Part shown: positions 36,606 to 45,944 of the stretch, piece by piece
Layout: every line of letters begins with the position of its first letter
How positions within the stretch are numbered: position 1 is the first letter of the stretch
Assembly: GCA_963843755.1 (NCBI GenBank)
Contig: CAWJLS010000002.1
Coordinates: 62,001-126,000 of the forward strand
Origin: CAWJLS01 sp963843755
GTDB taxonomy: Bacteria; Acidobacteriota; Thermoanaerobaculia; Multivoradales; DATKCC01
Length of the DNA: 64,000 nt
Direction: 5' to 3'
Notes under the pieces: model-generated
Seen by the model: the letters and a program-made list of their open reading frames with translations, nothing else
The model's database searches: none
What the model was told of the DNA's origin: nothing
Made by a program: the position numbers and the translations under genes

Positions 36606-39371
36606 CTACTCCTCCCGCAGGACGGTCGCCGGATCGACCCGCGCGGCCCGCTGCCCCGGGGTGAGGCAGGCGAACGCGGCGACGGCCAGGAGGGTCGCCG
36701 CCACCGCGCCGTAGACCAGGGGGTCCCGCGGCGAGGTCTCGAACAGCAGCGGCCCGATGGCGCGTCCGGCGAGCAGTGCCAGCAGCATCCCCAGCGTCAG
36801 CCCGAGGCCGGTCACGCCGAGCCCATAGCGCACCACCAGGGCGAGGACCTGGCCGCGGCGGGCTCCGAGGGCGGTGCGGATGCCCATCTCGCGCATCCGT
36901 GCCGCCACCATGTGGGCGAGCAGGCTGTACAGGCCGATCGAGGAGATCAGCAGCGCCAGGGTGCCGAAGGTCCCCATCAGGACGGCGCCGAGGCGCCAGG
37001 GGCGGATCTCGGGGGCCAAGGTGTCGCCGAGCGATTCCACGTCCAGCCACAAGACGGTCGGGTCGACTGGCAGCAACGCGCGGCGGAGCGGCTCGATCAT
37101 CTCCTCGGGCCTACCGGCCGGCCGGACGAGCAGGCGGGTGCCGTCGAAGCCGTGCTCCTGTCCGAGCGGGACGTAGTACTGCATCGCCCGCTCCTCCTTC
37201 AACGCCAGGCGGTTGCCGTTCTCGACCACGCCCACCACGCGGGTGCACGGGGCGTCGTCCTCGCTGCCGACGACCAGGCAGCGCCCCAGGGGGTCGGCTC
37301 CGGGCCACAGGGTCTCCGCCATGGTCTGGTTGACGATCGCCACGTGCTCGCCGTCCGGCCGGTCGGAATCCTCGAACCGCCGCCCCTGGAGCAGGTCGAG
37401 CCCGACCGTGCGGAAGTAGCCTGGGGAGACCGCCTGGATCGACGGTCCGCCGCCCGGCAGGCGGGGAAGCTCCGGAATCCCCTGGACCCGGAGACGGACC
37501 TGGAAACGCATCTGGAACGGCGTGCCCACGGCGACCGCCGCCTGGTCGACGCCGGGCAGACGGCGGGCGCGCTCCAGGGCGTCGGCGTAGAAGCGCTTCT
37601 CCCGGCGCTGGCGGTCCTCCACCGGCCCCAGCGACCACCCTTGTCCGGAGCGGGTCCAGCTCGCGCCGACCACCAGCACCCGGTAGGGCTCGACGCCGAG
37701 GTCCGCGGTGCGGGCGGCGGCGAAGCTGCGGACGAACAGGCCGGCCGCCACCAGCAGGACGACCGACAGGGTGGCCTGGGCGACCGCGAGCACGGTGCGC
37801 AGCCGCGGCACGCGCCGGCCGCCGGTGACCGCGCCGGCCCGCAGGGGGACGGTGAGGTCGCGGCCGCCGGAGCGCAGCGCCGGGATCAGCCCGGTCAGCA
37901 GCCCCGTGCCGATGGTCAGTGCTCCGACCACCAGCGCGACCCGAGCGTCGAGCGGCGGGCTGGTCCACGACACGTCGGGTAGCAGCGTGGTCCGCACCAG
38001 TGCGGCGATCGCCGGCACCAGCCCGAGGGCCGCGAGCCCCGCGAGACCGGCCAGGATCAGGCTCTCGACGACGATCAGCCGGACCAGCCGGCCGCGGGTG
38101 ATGCCGAGCGCGAGGCGCACCGCGATCTCGTGGCGCCGCCGGATGGTGCGGGCGAGCAGCAGGCCGGCACCGTTGGCGACCGCGATCATCAGCACCAGCA
38201 GCGACACGGCGGCCAGCCAGCGGGAGACCGCGATCTCCGGGGCGACCTCCCCCTGGTCGTCGAAGATGAGCGGATCGGCGGACAGCCGCGCCTGGGCGAA
38301 CGGCGCCTCGTCGCCCTCGAAGGCGGCACGGAAGATCCGGGTCGCGTCCTCGCCCGCCTGCCGGCGTGTCACCCCCGGCGCCAGGCGGCCCACCACCTGC
38401 AGCCACTGGGCATTCCACGATGTCTGCCAGTCGTCGACGATCCCCGCGCTGCGCAGCGCCATCGGCTGCCAGACGTCGACCCGGCCGAGCCCGACGCCGG
38501 TGAACCCCCTGGGGGCGACCCCGACGATCGTCCGGAGGTCGCCGCCCAGCTCGACCGTCTTGCCGAGCACCTCCGGGTCGCCACCGAAGCGGCGCTGCCA
38601 CCAGCCGTAGCCGAGCACCGCCACCGGAGGCGCCCCGACCCGGTCGTCCTCCGGTCCGAAGAAGCGTCCCAGGCGGGCTTTCACTCCGAGGAGCGGGAAC
38701 AGGTCCGCGGTGGCGTAGCCCGCCAGCACCTCTTCGGCGCCCTCGCCCGAGCCGGCGACGAGCCGCGACACCGGGGAGGCCGAGTACGCGGCGACACCCT
38801 CGAACGAGCGTGCCCGGTCCCGCAGCAGCGCGTAGGTGACGTAGCCGAAGGTGTCGACGCTGGCGGTGCCTTGGGCGGGGACCTCGACCGTGGCGCGGAG
38901 CCGGGCCAGGTGCTCGGCGTCGCGGACGTGCTCGGGGCCGCGCAGCAGCAGCCGGTCGAGGACGCCGAACATCGCCGCGTTGGCACCGATCCCGAGGGCC
39001 ATCACCAGGACGACGACGGCGGTGAACCCCCGCTCCTTGTGGATCGAGCGCCAGGCGAACCGGAGGTCGAGGGAGAGTGCGTCCAGCCAGCCGCGCACCC
39101 CGAGGCGCCGCTCCCGGCGGGTGGCCGCGCGCACCAGCCGGCGGCGCGCCTCGTCCACCGACCCGAAGCGGCGCAGGGCTTCGGCCCGTGCCGCCTCGCT
39201 CGACAGCCCCTGGCGCTCGAGCTGCTCGGTGCGCCGGCGCAGATGCTCCTCGATCTCCGCGTCGATCTCGCGCTCGATCAGCTCCCGGTCGTGGATTCCC
39301 AGCCGGAACAGGCGGCGGACGTCCGGCCGGATCAGGCGCCGGATACCGTGCCGGGCAGGCGGTCGGCTCAT
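36606..39371 (-). CDS. MacB/FtsX-like ABC permease of the acidobacterial duplicated orphan permease type
   Basis: A 921-residue membrane protein with two MacB-core periplasmic domains and two FtsX halves. The N-terminus (about 30-75) is the short helical segment typical of the family (EIDAEIEEHLRRRTEQLERQ then ALRRFGSVDEARRRL). The first membrane anchor is GFTAVVVLVMALGIGANAAM near 118-138; a helix cluster lies at about 370-490, and a last set of three follows about 790, ending VDPATVLREE. No ATPase gene is adjacent, hence the orphan label. It starts four bases after a PadR gene, the usual pairing in Acidobacteriota. Confidence 0.92.
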   Translation of the reverse strand: MSRPPARHGIRRLIRPDVRRLFRLGIHDRELIEREIDAEIEEHLRRRTEQLERQGLSSEAARAEALRRFGSVDEARRRLVRAATRRERRLGVRGWLDALSLDLRFAWRSIHKERGFTAVVVLVMALGIGANAAMFGVLDRLLLRGPEHVRDAEHLARLRATVEVPAQGTASVDTFGYVTYALLRDRARSFEGVAAYSASPVSRLVAGSGEGAEEVLAGYATADLFPLLGVKARLGRFFGPEDDRVGAPPVAVLGYGWWQRRFGGDPEVLGKTVELGGDLRTIVGVAPRGFTGVGLGRVDVWQPMALRSAGIVDDWQTSWNAQWLQVVGRLAPGVTRRQAGEDATRIFRAAFEGDEAPFAQARLSADPLIFDDQGEVAPEIAVSRWLAAVSLLVLMIAVANGAGLLLARTIRRRHEIAVRLALGITRGRLVRLIVVESLILAGLAGLAALGLVPAIAALVRTTLLPDVSWTSPPLDARVALVVGALTIGTGLLTGLIPALRSGGRDLTVPLRAGAVTGGRRVPRLRTVLAVAQATLSVVLLVAAGLFVRSFAAARTADLGVEPYRVLVVGASWTRSGQGWSLGPVEDRQRREKRFYADALERARRLPGVDQAAVAVGTPFQMRFQVRLRVQGIPELPRLPGGGPSIQAVSPGYFRTVGLDLLQGRRFEDSDRPDGEHVAIVNQTMAETLWPGADPLGRCLVVGSEDDAPCTRVVGVVENGNRLALKEERAMQYYVPLGQEHGFDGTRLLVRPAGRPEEMIEPLRRALLPVDPTVLWLDVESLGDTLAPEIRPWRLGAVLMGTFGTLALLISSIGLYSLLAHMVAARMREMGIRTALGARRGQVLALVVRYGLGVTGLGLTLGMLLALLAGRAIGPLLFETSPRDPLVYGAVAATLLAVAAFACLTPGQRAARVDPATVLREE

Positions 39372-39375
39372 GGCG

Positions 39376-39705
39376 TCAGCCCTCCTGTGGCGCGGTGAGC
39401 ATCGTCGTCACCAGCTCGCCGAAGCGGAGCAGGCGGCGGGTCTCGGCGGCCAGGTGGTCGGTCCCTTTCGTGGTGATCGCGTAGTAGCGGGCGCGGCGGT
39501 TGTTGTCGCTCACCCCCCACTCGGCCTCGATCAGGCCGCGCTCCTCCATGCGGTAGAGGGCCTGGTAGACGCCCGAGTCGTCGAAGCTCAGCTCGCCGCC
39601 CGAGCGCTCCTCCAGCCAGGCGGTGATCTCGAGACCGTGCATCGGCGTCCAGCTCAACGCCTTGAGCACCAGGATGTCGAGCGTCCCCTTCATCAGCGGA
39701 ACCAT
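39376..39705 (-). CDS. PadR-family transcriptional regulator
   Basis: A 109-residue winged-helix repressor of the acidobacterial PadR type: KGTLDILVLKALSW, MHGLEI, DDSGVYQALYRMEERGLIEAEW and RARYYAITTKG are family hallmarks. ATG 39705 has GGAGAG upstream; an ATG at 39693 is a less likely alternative. It is the first gene of a two-gene operon with the permease and probably regulates both. Confidence 0.93.
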   Translation of the reverse strand: MVPLMKGTLDILVLKALSWTPMHGLEITAWLEERSGGELSFDDSGVYQALYRMEERGLIEAEWGVSDNNRRARYYAITTKGTDHLAAETRRLLRFGELVTTMLTAPQEG

Positions 39706-39747
39706 GGCTCTCTCCAGTCAGGAGGGTTGAGACATTCCCTTGAACAA

Positions 39748-39765
39748 CTCCATGGAGACTCTATA
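39748..39765 (-). promoter_or_regulatory. padR promoter -10 with adjoining palindrome
   Basis: TATAGA (39765-39760) serves as -10; immediately downstream is the perfect palindrome CTCCATGGAG (39748-39757) over the expected start site. This is a candidate autoregulatory PadR operator. The -35 is weak. Confidence 0.4.
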
Positions 39766-39896
39766 GGAAGTGTCGGGGGAGGTCCAGGGTGCGGAGACGA
39801 GAGGGGAGAAGAGAAGTTTCGGCCTCCCGGTGCGTTTCTTTTCAACGTGACGAACGCTTGTATACGAAAAGACGAGACGCTAGAGTGAGGTATCCG

Positions 39897-41999
39897 ATGA
39901 GCTGCACAGAAAGGTGCGAGACCGGGACGAGTGCGGTGGGGTGGACAAGTTCCGGAGAGCCTGGAGACGGCCGGCGATGGCGCCAGGGCCTCCGCGGCGC
40001 GGTGCGCGTCGCCGGTGTGCTCGCCGTCTTCCTCCCGGCCGGAGCGGTCCCCCGGTCGGCCCTCGCCCGCCCGGCCTCTCCCTCGACGGGTCCCCCGGCC
40101 TGGGCTCTGGAGGTCCCGGGAGCGGCGGGAGCCCGCTGGGGTCTCGGGCTCGACGCCCTGAGGAGCGAGACGGACGACATCGCCGCACCAGGCGGCGTCC
40201 AGCAGGTCAGAGCCCAGTTCGTCACGGTCGAGGACGATCTGGTCCCGGGAGCCCAACTCGACCTGGACCTGAACCTGAACCTGGACCTCGAGCTCCACCG
40301 AACCGGCGTCCAGGTCCCGATCTCCCTCGGTTCGTTCCGGCTGGGCCTGGGCCGGGCGTACCTCTTCACGGTGCTCGAAGGCGGCAATGCGGGGGCGACC
40401 GTCACCACCCGGTTTCCCTCCGAGATGACGCCGGGGGCGAATCAGGACGGGGACCTCTACACGGTGCAGAGCCCCGGCGGCTCGCTCGACGGCGACGGGA
40501 GCTACTACGGTGCCAGTCTCGGCCTGGCCGCCGGGTTGGGGGCCCGACAGAGCTGGTTCGTCGAAGGGAGAGCGCGCTTCCTGAAGATCCCGTCCGTGGA
40601 GCTGAACGGCTCCCTCGACGACAGCTTTTCGCGCCTGTCCGGTGGCGGCTCGCCCACCGACGGTGAGCTGGACACCGAACAGCGGAGCGCCAGCGTCCGC
40701 CTCGGCCGCTCCCTCTTCGGCGGGCGCATCGCCCCGTACCTCGGCGTCCGGCGGGTGTCCTACGACGCCGATCTGACCACGACCACCACCCTCGTGGGGC
40801 TCGGCGACAACCCCATGGTGCCGATCGTGCTCGATACCGATCACCACGTCGAGGCCGACACGACCGACGGCGTCGCCGGGGTCGACGCACGGCTCGGCCG
40901 GCATCTCTTCGCCCGTGCGGAGAGCACCTTCGGCGACGACCGCACCCTGCTGCTCAAGGTGGTGCGCCTGTTCGGCGGCGGGAGAGCGGGACGGCCGGGA
41001 GGGGAGCGCCCGCGGCCGGGAGCCGGCGGTCCGGGCCCGCAAGGTACGAAGGCCTCCGACGGCGGGTCGGGCCCCAGACCCGGGCCGGGGCTCCCTTCGG
41101 GATCAGGGCCGGCGGTCGGTCCGCGCGATGCCCAGGGGGCAGGGCCCTCCGACGCGTCGCCGGAGCGTGCCCGGGAGCTCGCCCGTCGGCTGGCACCCCG
41201 CCTGCGCGACGTGCTCGATGCCCTGAAGGCGCGGCGGCGAAGCCTCGTGGTGGTCACGGGTCCCGGCGGCGTGCCCTCGTACCGACGTCATGATGTCGAA
41301 AGCCTGCTGGTGGAGGCCGAGGCGCGGCTCACCCGGGCGATCGCCGACGCCGGCGGGGCGGCGGAGCTCGCGCCGCTCCAGGACTACTTCGAGCGTCGGA
41401 CCGACCGGGTGCGCGAGCAGCTCTCGTGCCCCGGCGGCGCCTCCAGCACGTCGGCGGCCCGGCGGTTCGAGCGGGTCGATCCGAGCCGCACGGCCGGCCG
41501 GCCCGGAGTCGTGCCCGCCGTGGACCGGGTCGCACCTGCGCCGATTGCCCCGAGGTCTGCCCCGATCGTTGCCCAGGAGCAGGGGCCCACCGCCGGCGCG
41601 ACGGCTCCCAGGGCCCAAGCGGACGGGCTGCTCGACACCTTCTTCTCGTCGATCGCCGACATCTTCACCCGGTCGAAGGAGGACCGGCTACGGGTCGCCG
41701 TCTGCGTCCGGATCCGGCCCGTCACGGCCACCCTGGAGCTCTGCCCGTTCCTGGGCGCCCAAGGTTGCCGCAAGGAGACCGTGCGCGGAGCCCTGCTCCT
41801 CCACCGGTATCTCGGCCTCTACTCCTTCCGTGTCCAGGGTGCCGACGGCACCGGGCCGGTGAGCTGCGAGCCGGCGACAGGCTCCGACGATCCGCCGTGC
41901 CCCCTCGACCTGGTCGACGACCCGAAGCCGATCTTCGACTGCGACCTGGCCCAGGGCAACTGCGCCCGCCTCGATGGACAGGCGGAGCCCTGTCCCTGA
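39897..41999 (+). CDS. exported protein with predicted outer-membrane barrel-like region (unknown function)
   Basis: A 700-residue protein with no recognised family. ATG 39897 is preceded by GTGAGG; a late signal peptide lies at about 35-58 (VAGVLAVFLPAGAV, cleavage near SALA). Residues about 65-365 alternate hydrophobic and polar residues in short strands (SFRLGLGRAYLFTV, SYYGASLGLAAG, RIAPYLGVRRVSYD, HLFARAESTF), as in a beta-barrel. A Gly/Pro linker (about 366-425) leads to an Arg/Leu-rich helical segment and then a C-terminal domain of about 120 residues with eight or so cysteines. A membrane protein gene follows by 35 bases. Confidence 0.6.
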   Translation: MSCTERCETGTSAVGWTSSGEPGDGRRWRQGLRGAVRVAGVLAVFLPAGAVPRSALARPASPSTGPPAWALEVPGAAGARWGLGLDALRSETDDIAAPGGVQQVRAQFVTVEDDLVPGAQLDLDLNLNLDLELHRTGVQVPISLGSFRLGLGRAYLFTVLEGGNAGATVTTRFPSEMTPGANQDGDLYTVQSPGGSLDGDGSYYGASLGLAAGLGARQSWFVEGRARFLKIPSVELNGSLDDSFSRLSGGGSPTDGELDTEQRSASVRLGRSLFGGRIAPYLGVRRVSYDADLTTTTTLVGLGDNPMVPIVLDTDHHVEADTTDGVAGVDARLGRHLFARAESTFGDDRTLLLKVVRLFGGGRAGRPGGERPRPGAGGPGPQGTKASDGGSGPRPGPGLPSGSGPAVGPRDAQGAGPSDASPERARELARRLAPRLRDVLDALKARRRSLVVVTGPGGVPSYRRHDVESLLVEAEARLTRAIADAGGAAELAPLQDYFERRTDRVREQLSCPGGASSTSAARRFERVDPSRTAGRPGVVPAVDRVAPAPIAPRSAPIVAQEQGPTAGATAPRAQADGLLDTFFSSIADIFTRSKEDRLRVAVCVRIRPVTATLELCPFLGAQGCRKETVRGALLLHRYLGLYSFRVQGADGTGPVSCEPATGSDDPPCPLDLVDDPKPIFDCDLAQGNCARLDGQAEPCP

Positions 42000-42034
42000 G
42001 CCGTCCCCGACCGTCCGACCCTCGGAGCCATCTC

Positions 42035-42658
42035 ATGAGCGACCAGCCGACCCGACGCGAGCAGATCCAGGCACCGACCCCGGTGACCCGCCGCCTCGTG
42101 CGCTACGTGGTCGGTTTCGGCGTCGGGGCGGCGGTCGGCATGGCGCCGTTTCTCGGCAACCTGGAGGTTCCCCTCTTCCGTGCCCTGCCGAGCCTTTTCC
42201 CAAGCAACATGCAGGAGATGTTCACCCCGTTCGCCGGCTTCCTGGTCGGGCTCGTGGTGGTCGCCGTCCAGTTCTACTCCGAGGAGTGGATCGAGCCGGG
42301 GAGGCTCCGGCGACGGTTCCTGGCCCTGTTCGTGGTGCTGCTCGGCGGGCTGGCGCTCTTCGTCGTGCTCTACCTCCTGTTCGTGGTCCGCGTGGAGACC
42401 GGTCGCGGCGTCCAGCCCGTGCTGATCGGCTGGACGATGGAGCCGGAGTGCGCTTGTGTAGACGAGGGGCTGCGCGACAACGCCAGCGAGTGCATCAAGC
42501 GGCTCAGCCTCGACCCGGCGCAGATCGAGAGCTGCTGGGGGCGGCGGGACCTGCTGCTCTCCGGCCTGCTCCTGACCCTCGGCTATCTCGTGCTCACCGG
42601 CGGGTTCGTCGGCCTGGTCGGGCTGGTCGTCCTCCAACGGCCGCGCGCAGAAACTTAG
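42035..42658 (+). CDS. four-helix membrane protein (unknown function)
   Basis: A 207-residue protein with hydrophobic segments at about 24-45, 65-85, 100-122 and 175-200. The loop between helices 3 and 4 contains four Cys (ECACVDEG, ASECIKR, IESCWGR). No family is recognised. Its proximity to the preceding exported protein, also Cys-rich at its C-terminus, suggests a two-gene unit. Confidence 0.6.
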   Translation: MSDQPTRREQIQAPTPVTRRLVRYVVGFGVGAAVGMAPFLGNLEVPLFRALPSLFPSNMQEMFTPFAGFLVGLVVVAVQFYSEEWIEPGRLRRRFLALFVVLLGGLALFVVLYLLFVVRVETGRGVQPVLIGWTMEPECACVDEGLRDNASECIKRLSLDPAQIESCWGRRDLLLSGLLLTLGYLVLTGGFVGLVGLVVLQRPRAET

Positions 42659-42705
42659 GGCTGGCGCGCGGGGACACCTCGTCCGGGATAAGCTGGCGGC
42701 CGACC

Positions 42706-42927
42706 ATGCGACTGCTCGACCAGAAGGCGATGCAACAGCTCTTCGAGGTGACCGACGAGCTCGAGATCGACCGCGAGGCGTTGGAGGTGCCCCTCGCGAT
42801 GACCGGCGACGGCGACGTGGAGCGGCTGTCCGGCGGCAAGCTCCGCGTCACCCTTCCGGACGCCGACGACCTGGGGCCGTTCCTGGCGGCGCTTCCCGAC
42901 CGGATCGCCGCCTGCGCCGAGCCCTGA
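42706..42927 (+). CDS. small conserved-looking protein, 73 residues (unknown function)
   Basis: ATG 42706 to TGA 42927. It is acidic, with the ordered-looking pattern LFEVTDELEIDREALEVPLA and KLRVTLPDADDLGPFLAALP, that is alternating strand and helix without membrane segments. It begins 48 bases after the previous stop. The codon use resembles its neighbours, which supports coding. I do not recognise it. Confidence 0.5.
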   Translation: MRLLDQKAMQQLFEVTDELEIDREALEVPLAMTGDGDVERLSGGKLRVTLPDADDLGPFLAALPDRIAACAEP

Positions 42928-43074
42928 GCCGCGCTTCGGGCCCGAGCCTGGGACCGGCCCGCGCGCCGCGCCCGGCCTCCGGGCTACGCCGCGGGCCTTT
43001 CCGGATGGCGTCGCGCGGGCAACGGGCCTACAATCGCTCGAGGGGGACGGCACCAGACCGCGAAGGAACCGACC

Positions 43075-43497
43075 ATGAGCGAGCATCACTCCACCCGGCA
43101 TCTCAGCGAACGACAGATCGAGACCCTGCGCGGCCGCCTCGAGACCGAGCGCCGGCGCCTGCTGGAGCGCTACGAGGAGACCGACGAGCGGGAAGGGGAG
43201 ATCTCGTTCGGCGAGGCCGAAGACATGGTGGACCGGGCCGAAGAGAGTTGGGACAAGGAGGAGCTCTTCGCCGCCCGCGAGGAGGAGCGCCAGGAGCTGC
43301 TGCGGGTCGAGGAGGCGCTCGGCCGCCTCGGCAAGGGCTCCTATGGGCTCTGCTTCTACTGCGGCGAGCCGATCGCCTTCGCCCGCCTGGAGTCGGTCCC
43401 TGCCGCGCGCTTCTGCGCCGAGCACCAGGAGCAGGTCGAGCAGGGCAAGATCGACGAGACCCGGCCCTACGACTGGCCCACCAGCACAGACTCCTAG
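43075..43497 (+). CDS. DksA/TraR-family zinc-finger protein
   Basis: A 140-residue protein with an N-terminal coiled coil (about 10-95) and a C-terminal DksA-type finger (GKGSYGLCFYCGEPIAFARL then ARFCAEHQ). DksA-type proteins insert the coiled coil into the RNA polymerase secondary channel. The tip has acidic residues (AEDMVDRAEESWD) as required for function. The fourth zinc ligand position is His (CAEH) instead of Cys. A TACAAT -10 lies at 43029-43034. Its TAG stop shares the palindrome CTAG with the stop of the opposing gene. Confidence 0.85.
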   Translation: MSEHHSTRHLSERQIETLRGRLETERRRLLERYEETDEREGEISFGEAEDMVDRAEESWDKEELFAAREEERQELLRVEEALGRLGKGSYGLCFYCGEPIAFARLESVPAARFCAEHQEQVEQGKIDETRPYDWPTSTDS

Positions 43498-45365
43498 CGG
43501 GCTTCCGCCACCCCTTCCTCGAGCGTCCAGTAGCGGTCGGCCGCGAGGCCGGTCCAGCTCTGCACCAGGCCGGAGGGCCAGCGGACCGTGAGGCGCGGCA
43601 CGACCGCGAGCGCCCCGAGGCCGAAGTGAACCCGCGGATCGTTGCCGGAGAGGTAGCTCGTCTGCGGCTGGTGGATGCGCACCAGAACCCGCCCGCCGGC
43701 ATCGATCTCGACCCGGGCTCCGAAGGCCTCCCGCGGATGGTCGCCGATCAGCCGGAACCCGACCCAGTGGCTCCTGTCGGGATCGCGCGGCGTGTCGTTG
43801 CGCAGCAGGGCGACATGGGCCTGGTGGTCGACGTGATTGACCACGATGTCGATGTCGCCGTCGTCGTCGAAGTCGGCGAACGCGGCGCCCCGCCCGGAGC
43901 GTAGACCTTCGAAGTAGGGGCCGGCGCCCGCCCGGGCGTCGCGGAAGTGGCCGGCGCCGTCGTTGACCGCCAGCATCGGCGGCTGGGGCACCAGGATCGG
44001 GGCGACGCCGTCGGTGGTGAACAGGTCGAGATCGCCGTCCAGGTCGAAGTCCTGGAGGCCGGCGCCCCACTGGCCGAGCCCGTCGAGCAGGGCGCCGACG
44101 CCGCTGGTCCGGGTGACGTCCTCGAACAGCAGCGGGCCGGTGTGGCGGTAGAGGCTGCCGTGGCGCAGGTCGGTCACCAGCAGGTCGATCCGGCCGTCGC
44201 CGTCCACGTCCCCGGGTGTGCCGTGCATGGAGCCGGTGGGGAGGCCGGCGTCGTTGACCGCCACCCCTGCCGCCAGCCCGACCTCCGCGTAGGTTGGCGC
44301 CTTCCCCTTCCGCTCCGAAGGGGCCGCCCCGCCGGTGGCGTGGAACAGGAAGTTCTCCTGGTGGTCGTTGCCCTGGAAGATGTCGGGGCGGCCGTCGCCG
44401 TCGACGTCGAAGACGGTCAGCCCCATGCACTTCGAGTCCGGCCGCAGCAGCCCCGCCTCCGCCGTGGCGTCGCGGAAGAGGGCCTGGTTCCCCCCAGGGC
44501 CTCTGCCCGAATCTCTGCCATTGCTGGCTGGTCCATCCTGCAAATACAACTGGCTCGCCTGCCCCGCGTAGACCGACGGCTCCGGCATCTCCCACGGCCG
44601 TCCGGGAACCAGCAGGTGGGGGTCGAACGCCAGGAAGTTGCACACCATCAGGTCCAGGTCGCCGTCGCCGTCGGCGTCGAACCAGCTCGCCCCGGCGCTC
44701 CACTTGGTGTACCCGTGGAGCGTCGCCGGACCGGTCAGGCCGAGCTCCGGCGCCACGTCTTCGAAGGTGCCGTCCCCGCGGTTGAGGTACAGCCGGTTCG
44801 GGCCGTACTCGGCGACGAACAGGTCGGTGTCGCCGTCGCCGTCGAAGTCCGCGGCGGCGGCGGCCATGCTCCAGGCCGGGTCGCCGAGGCCGGAGCTGGC
44901 GGTGCAGTCGTGGAACCGGCCGCCGTCGTTGCAGTAGAGGTGGTTGGTGGCACCCTCGACCGCGCGGCCCTTGGGGTCGCTCACCCCCTCGAGGTAGGCG
45001 CCGTTGAGCAGGTAGAGGTCCAGGTCGTGGTCGCCGTCGGCATCGAACCAGGTGGCGCCGGAGCCGCTCGACTCCAGGATGTTGTCGTAGGCGAAGTCGC
45101 CGAAGGTGTAGCGGAAGTCGATGCCCAGCTCCTCGGCGACGTCGCGGAAACGCAGGCCGGCTCCGGGCGCCTGGGCGTCCGGCTGGCCGGCTGGTCGGTC
45201 CGGCGTCGGTTCGGTCGCCTCCCCTTGCTCGGCGACCGCCGCGGCGGCGACCGGGTCGACCGGCAGCCCGTCGGCCGCCCGGACGTGGGCGGTGAGCGCG
45301 AGGAGGGCACACGAGGCGAGGGCCGGCAGGGCCCACGACGGCAGCGAACGGAAGGGTCTGACCAT
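43494..45365 (-). CDS. exported FG-GAP/VCBS repeat protein with ASPIC/UnbV domain (CRTAC1-like)
   Basis: A 623-residue exported protein (signal peptide about 1-30, cleavage near HVRA). The body contains at least six FG-GAP/VCBS repeats with calcium-binding loops of the DxDxDxDxD type (WFDADGDHDLDLYL, DFDGDGDTDLFV, DVDGDGRPDIF, DVDGDGRIDLLV, DLDGDLDLF, DFDDDGDIDIVV), a beta-propeller like that of integrins. Residues about 530-615 are an ASPIC/UnbV domain (GARVEIDAGGRVLVRIHQP, SGNDPRVHFGLG, RWPSG). Such proteins are abundant in Acidobacteriota; the ligand is unknown. Confidence 0.9.
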   Translation of the reverse strand: MVRPFRSLPSWALPALASCALLALTAHVRAADGLPVDPVAAAAVAEQGEATEPTPDRPAGQPDAQAPGAGLRFRDVAEELGIDFRYTFGDFAYDNILESSGSGATWFDADGDHDLDLYLLNGAYLEGVSDPKGRAVEGATNHLYCNDGGRFHDCTASSGLGDPAWSMAAAAADFDGDGDTDLFVAEYGPNRLYLNRGDGTFEDVAPELGLTGPATLHGYTKWSAGASWFDADGDGDLDLMVCNFLAFDPHLLVPGRPWEMPEPSVYAGQASQLYLQDGPASNGRDSGRGPGGNQALFRDATAEAGLLRPDSKCMGLTVFDVDGDGRPDIFQGNDHQENFLFHATGGAAPSERKGKAPTYAEVGLAAGVAVNDAGLPTGSMHGTPGDVDGDGRIDLLVTDLRHGSLYRHTGPLLFEDVTRTSGVGALLDGLGQWGAGLQDFDLDGDLDLFTTDGVAPILVPQPPMLAVNDGAGHFRDARAGAGPYFEGLRSGRGAAFADFDDDGDIDIVVNHVDHQAHVALLRNDTPRDPDRSHWVGFRLIGDHPREAFGARVEIDAGGRVLVRIHQPQTSYLSGNDPRVHFGLGALAVVPRLTVRWPSGLVQSWTGLAADRYWTLEEGVAEAR

Positions 45366-45488
45366 GGTGCCGAACCCTACCCCCGCTCATCCGGTCCGTC
45401 CAGTCCGGCGCCCCGGGGCACTCGACTCGTCCGGGCCGTGGTAGCGTTCAGACGATCAGACCCTCGACAACCTGACAGGGAGGCAACC

Positions 45489-45944
45489 ATGAGCGAAAGC
45501 ACGATGGGGCGCCCCGCGGGCCGGGCTCGCACGCCGATCCACCTCTGGATCGTCGGCATCCTGGCCGTGCTGTGGAACGCGGTCGGAGCGTTCGACTACC
45601 TGGCGACGGAGATGCGGCTCGACTTCTACATGAGCCAGTTCTCCGAGGCGCAGCTCGACTACTTCTACGGTTTCCCGGCCTGGGTGATCTCCGCCTGGGC
45701 GATCGCCGTCTGGGGCAGTCTGCTGGCCTCGATCGGCCTGCTCCTGCGGCGCCGCTGGTCGGCCTGGCTGTTCGGGCTGGCCCTGGTCGGCCTGCTGGTG
45801 ACGACGATCCACAACTTCGTCCTGACCGATGGCGCCGAGATCATGGGCTCGGGTGCGGCGGGCTTCACGGCAGTCATCTGGTTGATCGCGATCCTCCTCT
45901 TCCTCTATGCCATCTGGCAGGCCAGGCGGGGAGTGCTGGTTTGA
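45489..45944 (+). CDS. four-helix inner-membrane protein (unknown function)
   Basis: A 151-residue protein with four helices (about 20-40, 64-85, 92-112, 123-145). ATG 45489 follows GGGAGG. It contains WNAVGAFDYLATEMR and the polar loop FSEAQLDYFYGFPAW, seen in a family sometimes called sugar transporter without proof. It is coupled to the next gene by a TTGA overlap. Confidence 0.65.
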   Translation: MSESTMGRPAGRARTPIHLWIVGILAVLWNAVGAFDYLATEMRLDFYMSQFSEAQLDYFYGFPAWVISAWAIAVWGSLLASIGLLLRRRWSAWLFGLALVGLLVTTIHNFVLTDGAEIMGSGAAGFTAVIWLIAILLFLYAIWQARRGVLV

